A DNA stretch of 30,558 nt. Source: Candidatus Poribacteria bacterium. Its GTDB lineage: Bacteria > Abyssobacteria > SURF-5. Position 1 is the stretch's first letter, and every line of letters starts with the position of its first letter. Positions 22,702 through 29,737 of the stretch are shown one piece after another. The stretch is taken from positions 1 to 30,558 of the forward strand of contig JACRIR010000041.1 of assembly GCA_016215705.1 (NCBI GenBank). The letters run 5' to 3'. Made by a program: the position numbers and the translations under genes. Below the pieces are notes generated by a model. That model was given only the letters and a program-made list of their open reading frames with translations, searched no databases and was not told the origin of the DNA.

Positions 22702-23963
22702 TACCGGTAGTTCTTGCCGTCCTCCCACCGTCGGGCGTCTTCTTCTTTGATGATTTTTTGCCGGTCGTCGTTTGTGCCCGGGGTTTGGTCGTAGCCGTAG
22801 GTCGTTATTTCGGCAAATACATTGCCATGCGCATCGGTGAGCACGGCGTAGACGTAAGGAACTCCATAGTGGTCCCGTATGGTTTCAGGCGAGCAATATG
22901 GGCCATTCCATTGCGGCACGCCGGTCATACTGATAAGCGCCTTCAATCCGCCTTCCTTGACTGTCGGGAACCTTGCAAAATCAAGATAGAACATCTTCAG
23001 AGCTTTGTCAATCTGGAAAAAGTCCTCGGCCGCTTTCTCCCACCCAGCCTGGATCGCGTCATAAACCTGCTGTCGCTGCGCTTCCGGAAGCCCTGGTTGA
23101 ATCTCGATTTCCTCGACTTGTCCAATTCCGGCCAGAGCCGTGACCGACTTGAAGGACTCTGATCTCTCCATCCATTCCTCCACTACCTGCACGATCCATG
23201 CAAGCAATTCAGACGGTCCAAACTTTCTTGGCTCTTGCCCGGCCTTGACAATCAGGGCCTCTCGTTTGTTCAGGATCATCTCCGGCGCAGCCACGCCTTT
23301 GGAGCCGACGGCGACCTGACCAGAGAGCACCGAAACGCTGGTGTCGGCCGTCGCTTTCTCGACCTCTACGAGGAAGACTGTCCCGCGCACTCCCGTGACT
23401 GCCGTGGGCGTCTCGACCTCGAATTTGGAGTCTTTTGTCTTCAGCCGCCCCACTTCCGACCAAAGCTTTCCTTCGGGCAAATCGATCTTGATCTTCGCTG
23501 CTTTCGTTTCCGGTTCCTGCTCGAAATGCTTAATTGTGAATTGACTGTTTGCTCCGATTCCGCTGATGGCCATTGTCTCAAGGGTTACCACGACTTCCGA
23601 ATCCGGTCCCGTGCGGATTTCGTCACCCGGATTCACACTCATATGTTTGAATGCGGTCACAAATCGAGGCATCCCAGCCTTCTTTATCTCCGCCGTCCCC
23701 TTTATGCTTTCGATTCTCCCCTTGCCGGGAACCGTTCCGTGGGGGTCTACCTTGTCCTTCTGCATGTTGAAGATGATCCGGCCGCCGCCGGGAAGGTCTG
23801 TGCCGACCCGATAAACTTTATCCGCTTCTCCCAGAATCTTGCCCGGAATCTTCTTCCCAGTAGGCGTTTGCAGCGCTGCGCCAAAAACTTGTCCGCCAAG
23901 GAGCATGGATAGCGCCATACACAAGAAAAACGCCGCGAAATTGAGTACCCTCTTGATTTGCAT
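22701..23963 (-). CDS. Exported FecR-domain protein with C-terminal GspG-like domain
   Basis: The 420-residue protein has an N-terminal signal sequence (MQIKRVLNFAAFFLCMALSMLLGG, cut near 29). A FecR-type domain follows at about 83-245, with the characteristic strands VNPGDEIRTGPDSEVVVTL, the KLWSEV-x-RLKTKDSKFEVETPTAVTGVRGT core and VLSGQVAVG. The C-terminal 100 residues resemble the type II secretion major pseudopilin GspG after its helix: DFARFPTVKEGGLKALI, WNGPYC, YGVPYVYA, TTYGYDQTPGTNDD. The pseudopilin N-terminal methylation motif is absent. It is first of three coupled genes. Ligand sensing at the envelope or binding of a surface polymer are possible; function is not known. Confidence 0.82.
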   Translation of the reverse strand: MQIKRVLNFAAFFLCMALSMLLGGQVFGAALQTPTGKKIPGKILGEADKVYRVGTDLPGGGRIIFNMQKDKVDPHGTVPGKGRIESIKGTAEIKKAGMPRFVTAFKHMSVNPGDEIRTGPDSEVVVTLETMAISGIGANSQFTIKHFEQEPETKAAKIKIDLPEGKLWSEVGRLKTKDSKFEVETPTAVTGVRGTVFLVEVEKATADTSVSVLSGQVAVGSKGVAAPEMILNKREALIVKAGQEPRKFGPSELLAWIVQVVEEWMERSESFKSVTALAGIGQVEEIEIQPGLPEAQRQQVYDAIQAGWEKAAEDFFQIDKALKMFYLDFARFPTVKEGGLKALISMTGVPQWNGPYCSPETIRDHYGVPYVYAVLTDAHGNVFAEITTYGYDQTPGTNDDRQKIIKEEDARRWEDGKNYR

Positions 23964-24035
23964 CTCAGTGGCCTGTTCAGTTGCCTTCAGATCTCAGACT
24001 TTGGACTTCCTTGCGCCGGTCCAGTTCCAATAACA

Positions 24036-24060
24036 TAAAAAGGGGCATCATGCCCCTTTC
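24036..24060 (-). terminator. Rho-independent terminator downstream of the glycerate kinase gene
   Basis: On the minus strand AAAGGGGCAT / ATGCCCCTTT forms a GC-rich hairpin followed by TTTTTA. It lies about 140 bp beyond the glycerate-kinase stop and upstream of the FecR gene, so it should insulate the two operons. In the plus direction the T-run is only three long. Confidence 0.75.
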
Positions 24061-24158
24061 CCCGAGCTGGAACCGTGCCAGTTATGTTTCAAGTCGGCAG
24101 ACTTTCAATGATAAGTTTACCATACGAAACGAGTTCTGTCAATTTCGCACGGGCGATC

Positions 24159-24195
24159 ATTCCGGGGACACCATGCCTCATGGTGTCCCCGGAAT
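24159..24195. repeat. Palindromic element copy 5 (17-bp perfect arms)
   Basis: ATTCCGGGGACACCATG (24159-24175), CCT, CATGGTGTCCCCGGAAT (24179-24195) is a perfect stem. It starts 6 bp beyond the stop of the glycerate-kinase gene and could stabilise the transcript end. Confidence 0.9.
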
Positions 24196-24201
24196 AGTCG
24201 C

Positions 24202-25533
24202 TTATCCGATCAGTGCAACAATCAAATCCATTACATTTGTGCCGGTTGGGCCGGTTATCACAAGGTCGCCGATCGGAGCGAGCAGATGATATGAATCATT
24301 GTTTCTCAGGTATTGAGCAGGGTCAAGTTCGAGGCGTTTGGCGCGCTCGAGAGTCGTTGTGTCGACGACGGCGCCGGCGGCGTCAGTCGGCCCATCTGCG
24401 CCGTCTGTGCCGACGCTCGCGACCACGATTCTTCTTGCTCCTGCCAGCCTGATGGCCGCTGAAAGGGCGAGTTCCTGGTTGCGTCCGCCTTTTCCCTCGC
24501 CCCGGACGGTGACGGTCGTCTCGCCTCCCGCCAGGATGCAGGCCGGCGGCGCGATGGGGTAGCCGGAAATTTCAGATTCGATAGCTATAGAGGCAAATAT
24601 GCCGCCGACCTCCCTAGCCTCACCGCATATACGTGTGGAAAGAACGAGAGAATGAAAGCCGAGTGAAGATGCGCGCTTCGAGGCGGACTCAACAGCGGTC
24701 CGATTGCTGCCAATGATAACGTTGCAGACGTTTTCAAAAATCCTTTCGCCAGGCTTTGGCGTTTCCGGAATCTCTCCCCTCAAGCCTTTTTCGAGGAACT
24801 CGCGCACTGTCGTCGGTGTCTGCTCCCAGACTTCATGCTTCTTCAAGACAGCGACTGCATCGGAAAACGTCGAAGGGTCCCCGACCGTCGGTCCTGAGGC
24901 GATCACTTCGATCTGGTCGCCTATGACATCCGAGAGGATTAGCGAAAACAACTTGGCTGGGAACGCCGCCCTTGCGAGTTGGCCCCCCTTGATTTTCGAT
25001 ATATGCTTGCGCACAATATTGATCTCGTCGACAGTCGCTCCGCAACGCAGCAGTAAACCCGTGGTTTGTTGTTTGGCCGACAATGGTATCGCGCTTGCAG
25101 GCAGAGACATCAGCGCAGAGCCGCCGCCCGAGATGAGGCACAACACAAGAGTGTTTGCGTTCGCGTGGTCCTGGAGCAGCGAAAGAATCCGTCCCGCCGC
25201 CTCGACACCGCGCTCATCCGGCACTGGATGTCCCGCCTCCGCGAGTTCAAGCTTCTTCAGCGGGGACCTGTTTCCGTCCTGGACAATCACCAGACCGCCA
25301 TTTACCCTATCGCCGAGTATGCTTTCGATCGCCTTTGCCATCGCCGCGCCGGCCTTGCCGGCGCCGACTACCAGGATTTTTCTGAAGCCGGATAAGTCGA
25401 CGCTGTTCGCTCCAATCGCGAGTCGGCCATCCTCGAGTCTGACCATACGGTGTATCAGTGTTTCAGGATCAACGGACTTCAAGGCGGCCGACACGATCTC
25501 TCGTGCAGCTTGGCGGAGCTCGTTCAGTTTCAT
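24202..25533 (-). CDS. Type-2 (MOFRL) glycerate 2-kinase / TtuD-like
   Basis: The 443-residue protein matches the GckA/TtuD/MOFRL family: an N-terminal KILVVGAGKAGAAMAKAIE glycine loop, CLISGGGSALMS, GGQLARAAFPAKLFSLILSDVIGD, and the C-terminal MOFRL core GEGKGGRNQELALSAA with GTDGADGPTDAAGA. Such enzymes phosphorylate D-glycerate to 2-phosphoglycerate with ATP; early annotations call them hydroxypyruvate reductase. I place the start at the ATG at 25533 (MKLNELRQ), preceded by GAGGTGG. An in-frame ATG at 25596 would add 21 residues encoded by an intergenic palindromic repeat (CFRLRGNDRE). A PHP-phosphoesterase gene ends 69 bp upstream, so co-transcription is likely. Confidence 0.93.
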   Translation of the reverse strand: MKLNELRQAAREIVSAALKSVDPETLIHRMVRLEDGRLAIGANSVDLSGFRKILVVGAGKAGAAMAKAIESILGDRVNGGLVIVQDGNRSPLKKLELAEAGHPVPDERGVEAAGRILSLLQDHANANTLVLCLISGGGSALMSLPASAIPLSAKQQTTGLLLRCGATVDEINIVRKHISKIKGGQLARAAFPAKLFSLILSDVIGDQIEVIASGPTVGDPSTFSDAVAVLKKHEVWEQTPTTVREFLEKGLRGEIPETPKPGERIFENVCNVIIGSNRTAVESASKRASSLGFHSLVLSTRICGEAREVGGIFASIAIESEISGYPIAPPACILAGGETTVTVRGEGKGGRNQELALSAAIRLAGARRIVVASVGTDGADGPTDAAGAVVDTTTLERAKRLELDPAQYLRNNDSYHLLAPIGDLVITGPTGTNVMDLIVALIG

Positions 25534-25557
25534 CTTGTTGTCCACCTCTACCTTCTC

Positions 25558-25592
25558 TCTATCATTCCCGCGAAGGCGGAAGCACATCCGAT
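25558..25592. repeat. ATTCCCGCGAAGGCGGAA-type palindromic repeat
   Basis: ATCATTCCCGCGAAGGCGGAAGCACATCC is the widespread TCATTCCCGCGAA intergenic repeat that I recognise from many proteobacterial genomes. Related copies lie at 26272-26300 (TCATTCCCTCAAAAACGGGAATCCA, as two pieces) and 28186-28213 (reverse orientation). Here it precedes the glycerate-kinase start and is translated only if a wrong upstream ATG is used. Confidence 0.7.
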
Positions 25593-25602
25593 TCAATCAG
25601 CT

Positions 25603-26262
25603 TCACCTTGCGGTCTTTCCCGGCAGGCTAAGGCGATGATATGTTCCGTCTGGTTGCAGACGCGCTGGAGCCACCCGTCCCGCCCGTATCTCTTTGATGA
25701 GGTCTGCGACCGTGGCCACGCTTTTCTCGAACCATGTTGCGCATCTGCCTACTTCGCTCGCAAAATGGCAATCGCTGCCCGCTGTGCCCGGAATCCTCAG
25801 TCTTTCCCATGCCTTGATGGCCTGGTTATTCTCATGCTCTTTGTTTTCTCCGTTCAGCACCTCGAGCGCCGTGATGTAGTTCATCGCAAACAACCCGTCT
25901 GAGGCGGAGGCTGCGCCGACGACTCTGAACGGGTGCGCCGGAATCAGAATGCCTCCGCATGCTTTCACCTTCGGTCTCACCGACTCCATGCGCGAGTAGT
26001 ATCCGCTGTCGGTTTTCCATGAGTCGTCGATCAATCCGAACGAAAGCGTGTGACCCTTATCGGTGTTTATCTCAACGCCTCTGAGCACGAGAAAGTTTTC
26101 CTTCTCCGCTATCCTCGCAACTGGCTCTGACGCGCAAAAAGAATCGTGCTCGGTGACGCAAATGGCGTCGAGACCTCTCTCCCGCGCCATTCGTATCAGA
26201 TCAACAGGCTCGAGATTATTATCTCCCGAATACTTGGTGTGACAATGAAGGTCAATAAGCAT
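25603..26262 (-). CDS. PHP-domain metal-dependent phosphoesterase
   Basis: The protein of about 219 residues has the four PHP motifs that supply metal ligands: DLHCHTKYSGD at the N-terminus, CVTEHDSF, PAHPFR in the middle and GTAGSDCHFASEVG near the end. This composition matches the stand-alone PHP family (as in TrpH-like 5'-3' exonucleases or nucleoside-bisphosphate phosphatases); the substrate cannot be told. I take the ATG at 26262 (MLIDLHCHT), spaced from AAAAGGTGA, over an in-frame GTG at 26268 that lies inside the ribosome site. It precedes the glycerate-kinase gene and follows a NUDIX gene across a palindromic element. Confidence 0.9.
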   Translation of the reverse strand: MLIDLHCHTKYSGDNNLEPVDLIRMARERGLDAICVTEHDSFCASEPVARIAEKENFLVLRGVEINTDKGHTLSFGLIDDSWKTDSGYYSRMESVRPKVKACGGILIPAHPFRVVGAASASDGLFAMNYITALEVLNGENKEHENNQAIKAWERLRIPGTAGSDCHFASEVGRCATWFEKSVATVADLIKEIRAGRVAPARLQPDGTYHRLSLPGKTAR

Positions 26263-26273
26263 AATCACCTTTT

Positions 26274-26299
26274 ATCATTCCCTCAAAAACGGGAATCCA
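26274..26299. repeat. Second copy of the ATTCCC-type palindromic repeat
   Basis: TCATTCCCTCAAAAACGGG-AATCCA pairs TTCCC with GGGAA around a CTCAAAAAC-like centre, a degenerate copy of the element at 25558-25592. It directly abuts the GGGTACGCC-type palindrome at 26299-26349. Confidence 0.6.
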
Positions 26300-26349
26300 A
26301 CTTGTTCGGGTACGCCATGCCGCATGGCGTACCCGAGTAAGGACAAGTT
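26299..26349. repeat. Palindromic element copy 6 with compensatory changes
   Basis: TCGGGTACGCCATG (26306-26319), CCG, CATGGCGTACCCGA (26323-26336) is a perfect 14-bp stem. Outer arms AACTTGT (26299-26305) and ACAAGTT (26343-26349) extend it past a short bulge. Two positions of the common core (GGGGACACC to GGGTACGCC) are changed, and both partners in the other arm are changed to match. Confidence 0.9.
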
Positions 26350-26352
26350 TTC

Positions 26353-26808
26353 TTAAACCCACAGTGCCCCCAGATATTCCGGAGCATCAAGGAACCCTTC
26401 TGAGAGCCCCTTTATGAGCCACTCTTGAATCGGAGGATAAAGTGTCAGTTTCTTCAGCGAGGAGACAGGGATGAATTCGTGTCGGCGGACTCTCGGGTCG
26501 AGGCTTCCAGAGCCTCCGGGCGGCGCCTCTTGCACAGGGACAAGCGTGGATTCATACAAGAAGTGCACAATATGGCGAGATCGATCGGGCGAGACGCTCT
26601 CGCAAATGCACACCAACCTCCCACTTTTTGTTCGAAGCGAAGTTTCCTCCAGCGTCTCGCGCACAACGGCATCGCCGGCGGTTTCACCCGCCTGCATGCC
26701 GCCTCCCGGCAAGAGCCAATATCTGAGACCTTCTTTCTCATGTTCGACAAGTAAGAGGGAATCGTTCTTTCGGCAGATGGCGCTCACTCGAATGCGAAGG
26801 GAAGTCAT
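26353..26808 (-). CDS. NUDIX hydrolase
   Basis: This 151-residue NUDIX-fold protein has a box at about 36-58 (GGGMQAGETAGDAVVRETLEET). GX5E, R-E and E-E metal ligands are intact, but the usual G of EExGU is serine (EETSL). The enzymes split a nucleoside diphosphate linked to another moiety; this one starts like the MutT/ADP-ribose branch, but the substrate is not readable. Its ATG overlaps the stop of hflX (ATGA at 26808-26805), so the two genes are translated from one message. There is no separate ribosome site of note. Confidence 0.92.
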   Translation of the reverse strand: MTSLRIRVSAICRKNDSLLLVEHEKEGLRYWLLPGGGMQAGETAGDAVVRETLEETSLRTKSGRLVCICESVSPDRSRHIVHFLYESTLVPVQEAPPGGSGSLDPRVRRHEFIPVSSLKKLTLYPPIQEWLIKGLSEGFLDAPEYLGALWV

Positions 26809-28094
26809 CCGTTTCTCTTTGTGAATTCTCGCAGTGTTTCAGCCAGCGGTTTGTCGACCTCAGCGGTCAAAACGATCGCTCCGTCCACGTATGCCGACTT
26901 TAGCACTCGACCTCTTTCATGGACGAGGGACGCGACCTCTCCCCGGTCCTGAGGGATGCTGAGCTCCACTATCTCCCGTCGCTCCGACAGAATTCCGACA
27001 ACCAGATTAAACAATTCGCTAATGTTCTGGCCCGTCTTGACTGAGATTCCAGCGCTGTTTGGAGTCCGTTCCACCAATTTCCGGGCGATAAGCGGATCGG
27101 GAAGCAGGTCGATTTTGTTGAAAACCGTAATGGTCGGCTTATCGGCGGCCTCGAGTTCGCGCAAAACTTGTTTCGCGACCGCCATATGGTCCTCGAAATG
27201 CTGGTGGCTCGAGTCGACGACCAGAATAATTATGTCGGCGTGTGTCGCCTCTTCCAGTGTCGCACGAAAAGCGGCTACGAGCGAATGGGGCAGTTTCCGT
27301 ATGAAACCCACGGTATCGGTGAAAACGACGATTTGCCCGTTCGGCAGCTTCACCTTTCGCGAGCGCGGGTCGAGCGTCGCAAAAAGCTTATCCTCGACAA
27401 AGGCATGCGCGTCGGCGACTGCGTTCAGGAGGGACGACTTGCCGGCATTGGTATATCCGACTATTGCCGCGCTCGCGATGTCACGACTGACCCTCCGTTT
27501 GCGCTGAACGCCGCGATGCAATCTGATCGAGTCCAGGTCGCGCCTGAGTCTGGCGATTCGATCCCTGATTCTCCGGCGGTCAACCTCGAGTTTTGTTTCG
27601 CCCGGGCCGCGTCCCGGCCCGCGTGTGCCGATTCCGCCGCCGACCCTCGACATCATCACGCCGTGACCGGTAAGTCGGGGCATCAGGTAGTCAAGCTGCG
27701 CGAGTTCAACTTGAATCTTCCCTTCCTTTGTCTCGGCGCGCTGAGCGAAAATATCAAGGATCAACTGAGTCCGGTCGATCACCTTGCATCCCATGAGGTC
27801 TTCGAGATTGCGCTGCTGCGCCGGACTGAGCTCGCAGTCGAATATCACAATGTCAGCCTGTGATTCCTCCACCGCTGCAGACACCGTCGACGCCTTGCCG
27901 CGTCCAATGAAGTAGGCGCTGTCAGGCACAGGTCTCGATTGGGTCATGGATTGGATTACCTGCGCGCCGGCTGTCCGCGTCAATTCGGCAAGCTCGGCGA
28001 GCGACTCCTCCATTTCCCACGGGGCGCCTGCCGATGTCTGTACGCCTACAAGTATCGCTCTTTCTTCTTTTCTTTCCTGCTTGTCAGTTCGAAT
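26805..28094 (-). CDS. hflX: Ribosome-associated GTPase HflX (probable AUU start)
   Basis: HflX binds the 50S subunit and splits stalled ribosomes. Visible are the N-terminal HflX domain (AYFIGRGKASTV, IVIFDCELSPAQQRNLED, VIDRTQLILDIFAQRA), the glycine-rich linker (VGGGIGTRGPGRGPGE) and the G domain with G1 GYTNAGKSS, G3 DTVGF, G4 NKID and G5 SVKTG. The first ATG, at 28013, would omit the conserved first strand. The same frame continues upstream for 27 codons encoding ERKEERAILVGVQTS, with no ATG, GTG or TTG but an ATT at 28094, 10 nt after AAAAGGAG. The promoter (28159-28130) puts transcription start near 28123. I therefore place the start at AUU 28094; a frameshift in the A/G-rich tract is the alternative. 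NUDIX overlaps its stop. Confidence 0.93.
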   Translation of the reverse strand: MRTDKQERKEERAILVGVQTSAGAPWEMEESLAELAELTRTAGAQVIQSMTQSRPVPDSAYFIGRGKASTVSAAVEESQADIVIFDCELSPAQQRNLEDLMGCKVIDRTQLILDIFAQRAETKEGKIQVELAQLDYLMPRLTGHGVMMSRVGGGIGTRGPGRGPGETKLEVDRRRIRDRIARLRRDLDSIRLHRGVQRKRRVSRDIASAAIVGYTNAGKSSLLNAVADAHAFVEDKLFATLDPRSRKVKLPNGQIVVFTDTVGFIRKLPHSLVAAFRATLEEATHADIIILVVDSSHQHFEDHMAVAKQVLRELEAADKPTITVFNKIDLLPDPLIARKLVERTPNSAGISVKTGQNISELFNLVVGILSERREIVELSIPQDRGEVASLVHERGRVLKSAYVDGAIVLTAEVDKPLAETLREFTKRNG

Positions 28095-28129
28095 ATTGAG
28101 TCAGCTCCTTTTCGGTTTGCCTTCATAGA

Positions 28130-28159
28130 ATTATACGAGTGAGGCAGCATGCATGGCAA
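28130..28159 (-). promoter_or_regulatory. Promoter of hflX-NUDIX
   Basis: On the minus strand TTGCCA (28159-28154) and a perfect TATAAT (28135-28130) are separated by 18 bp. The expected start is near 28123, just after an out-of-frame ATG at 28126, so that ATG is unlikely to be used. Confidence 0.7.
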
Positions 28160-28185
28160 GCAAAAAGTAGAGAAGAACTGTTGAT

Positions 28186-28213
28186 TCGGATTCCTATCTT
28201 CGCAGGAATGACA
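28186..28213. repeat. Third copy of the ATTCCC-type repeat, reverse orientation
   Basis: GGATTCCTATCTTCGCAGG-AATGACA is the reverse complement of the TCATTCC-x-GAAG-x-GGAATCC pattern seen at 25558 and 26274. It lies between the DUF1015 gene end and the hflX promoter. Confidence 0.65.
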
Positions 28214-28267
28214 CGAGGACGGCTATTGCGCAGACTTTTTTGGCTTGTTGGGAAAAGAGCGAAATCG

Positions 28268-29599
28268 TCAGTCAAACTGATTAATGACTAATCCCGAGAG
28301 CAGCTTGGGGTAGAAGAAAGTCGATTTCTGTGGCATTTTCTCACCGGCGTAGGTCACGGACTTGACCTGTTCCGGTCTTGTCGGGTTGAGCAAAAGCGCA
28401 ATCTGAGCCTCACCATGACGGACCGCTTCGAGGGCCGTCCTTCCCCATGGGGTGTATTGCACGTGCTCTTCTTTTGAAATGTTCTTCGTGTCTATTCCGA
28501 GAATGCCTTGCAGGATGACCGTTTGCGCTATCGTGACGTCGAGCGTCTTCCAGCTTTCACAATGATTGTCTTCGACGAATCCGCGAAGTCGCCCGGAGTC
28601 CCGCGCCTTCAGGAGGTCAAACCTGTCACCGCCGAGATAGAGGCCGAACGCATTTGTGTTCTCGCCGGCCCTCGCAAGGTCGGCAAGAAGCATATCGGTC
28701 ACTCCTTCGCAATCGGAGCAAGTGAACGAATAGCTCGTGATCTCGAAGTGTTCCTCGATCCGCCGCCGGAATGTCGCGGGATCAAAGCCGGAAATTCCGT
28801 GCACGATTCTATGAATAGGATAGATTGTCACACCGCCGCCGTCCAGATTCACGAACATCATCATTACATAATCGTATGGTCGCTCGTCAGCGGGGGAATT
28901 CTTGTCACTCCTCTTGATGTGTCGATAAATGAGCGCCGTCTCGTATCTGTGATGGCCGTCGGCTATTATGATGGCTTTGTCCCGCATGTGCGCGATCAGC
29001 GACTTTATGAAAATGCCGTCGTTCACCACCCACAGCCTGTTTCGGATGCCCCCATCATCTGAAAAGTCGGCGATCGGCGTCTGACGGCTCGCGACCTCCG
29101 CCAGCATTTTATCGATTGTGCCCTCCGGCTGCGAAAACAGCGAAAAGATCGGGCTGAGGTTCGCCTTGCATTCCTTCATCAAGTTGAGGCGGTCGAGCTT
29201 TGGAGGCATCAGCGTCTGCTCGTGGCCGAGAATGACTCGCGATTCCTGCTCCTCGAGGCGCGCGAGCGCCATGAAGCCGCGTCTCGTTTTCGGGGTCTCC
29301 GACGAATACCTGTATTCCTGTTCGTAAATATATATCGAGGGTTGTTCCTCCCGCCTCAATATTCCTTCTTGCACCCACTGCTCGAAGTCCTTGCGGGCGC
29401 GCGTGTATTTGTTTTCCTGAAGATTGTCAGCCGGTAGTTCCTTGCCGCGCTCCAGCCTGACAATGTTCTGCGGATGACGTTCATAGAGGAAATCGCGCTG
29501 CTCATCTCCTATCACGTCATAAGGCGGCGCGACAACCTCTTCAAGGCTAACACTCGCCGTGTTGTACCGAAGTCCTCTGAATGGCGCTATCTTTGCCAT
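28268..29599 (-). CDS. DUF1015 family protein (SerK-like)
   Basis: The 443-residue protein has DUF1015 (PF06245) hallmarks: N-terminal IAPFRGLRYN, VVAPPYDVIGDEQRDFLYERHPQNIVRLE, RRGFMALARL, GHEQTL and the conserved IIADGHHRYETALIYR motif near residue 212. Some members have ADP-dependent serine-kinase activity (SerK in archaea); the role here is not shown. A TTGACG/TATATC promoter sits at 29703-29675, and the AAGAAG ribosome site before the ATG is weak. It lies 138 bp downstream of efp. Confidence 0.93.
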   Translation of the reverse strand: MAKIAPFRGLRYNTASVSLEEVVAPPYDVIGDEQRDFLYERHPQNIVRLERGKELPADNLQENKYTRARKDFEQWVQEGILRREEQPSIYIYEQEYRYSSETPKTRRGFMALARLEEQESRVILGHEQTLMPPKLDRLNLMKECKANLSPIFSLFSQPEGTIDKMLAEVASRQTPIADFSDDGGIRNRLWVVNDGIFIKSLIAHMRDKAIIIADGHHRYETALIYRHIKRSDKNSPADERPYDYVMMMFVNLDGGGVTIYPIHRIVHGISGFDPATFRRRIEEHFEITSYSFTCSDCEGVTDMLLADLARAGENTNAFGLYLGGDRFDLLKARDSGRLRGFVEDNHCESWKTLDVTIAQTVILQGILGIDTKNISKEEHVQYTPWGRTALEAVRHGEAQIALLLNPTRPEQVKSVTYAGEKMPQKSTFFYPKLLSGLVINQFD

Positions 29600-29674
29600 A
29601 GTCTTCTTTATTCCGATTTAAATCAGCTTACCGAGATTAGCAGGAAGACGACATTAACCAGGCAGGTAACGTCG

Positions 29675-29703
29675 GATATATACCTTATTCGCACGACCGT
29701 CAA
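29675..29703 (-). promoter_or_regulatory. Promoter of the DUF1015 gene
   Basis: On the minus strand TTGACG (29703-29698) and TATATC (29680-29675) are separated by 17 bp. It lies in the 138-bp gap after efp and would give a leader of about 70 nt. Confidence 0.55.
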
Positions 29704-29737
29704 CAGTCACACAACGCTTGCAGATGCGAGCGCAAAG

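Noticed and set aside
25534-25596. Longer glycerate kinase start with MNRMCFRLRGNDREK
   Set aside because: The extra residues come from the ATTCCC-type intergenic repeat, and a good ribosome site precedes the internal ATG at 25533.
24704-25639. 311-codon open frame on the plus strand
   Set aside because: It is antisense to the clearly recognised glycerate kinase gene, low-complexity (Ser/Thr/Pro) and lacks any domain.
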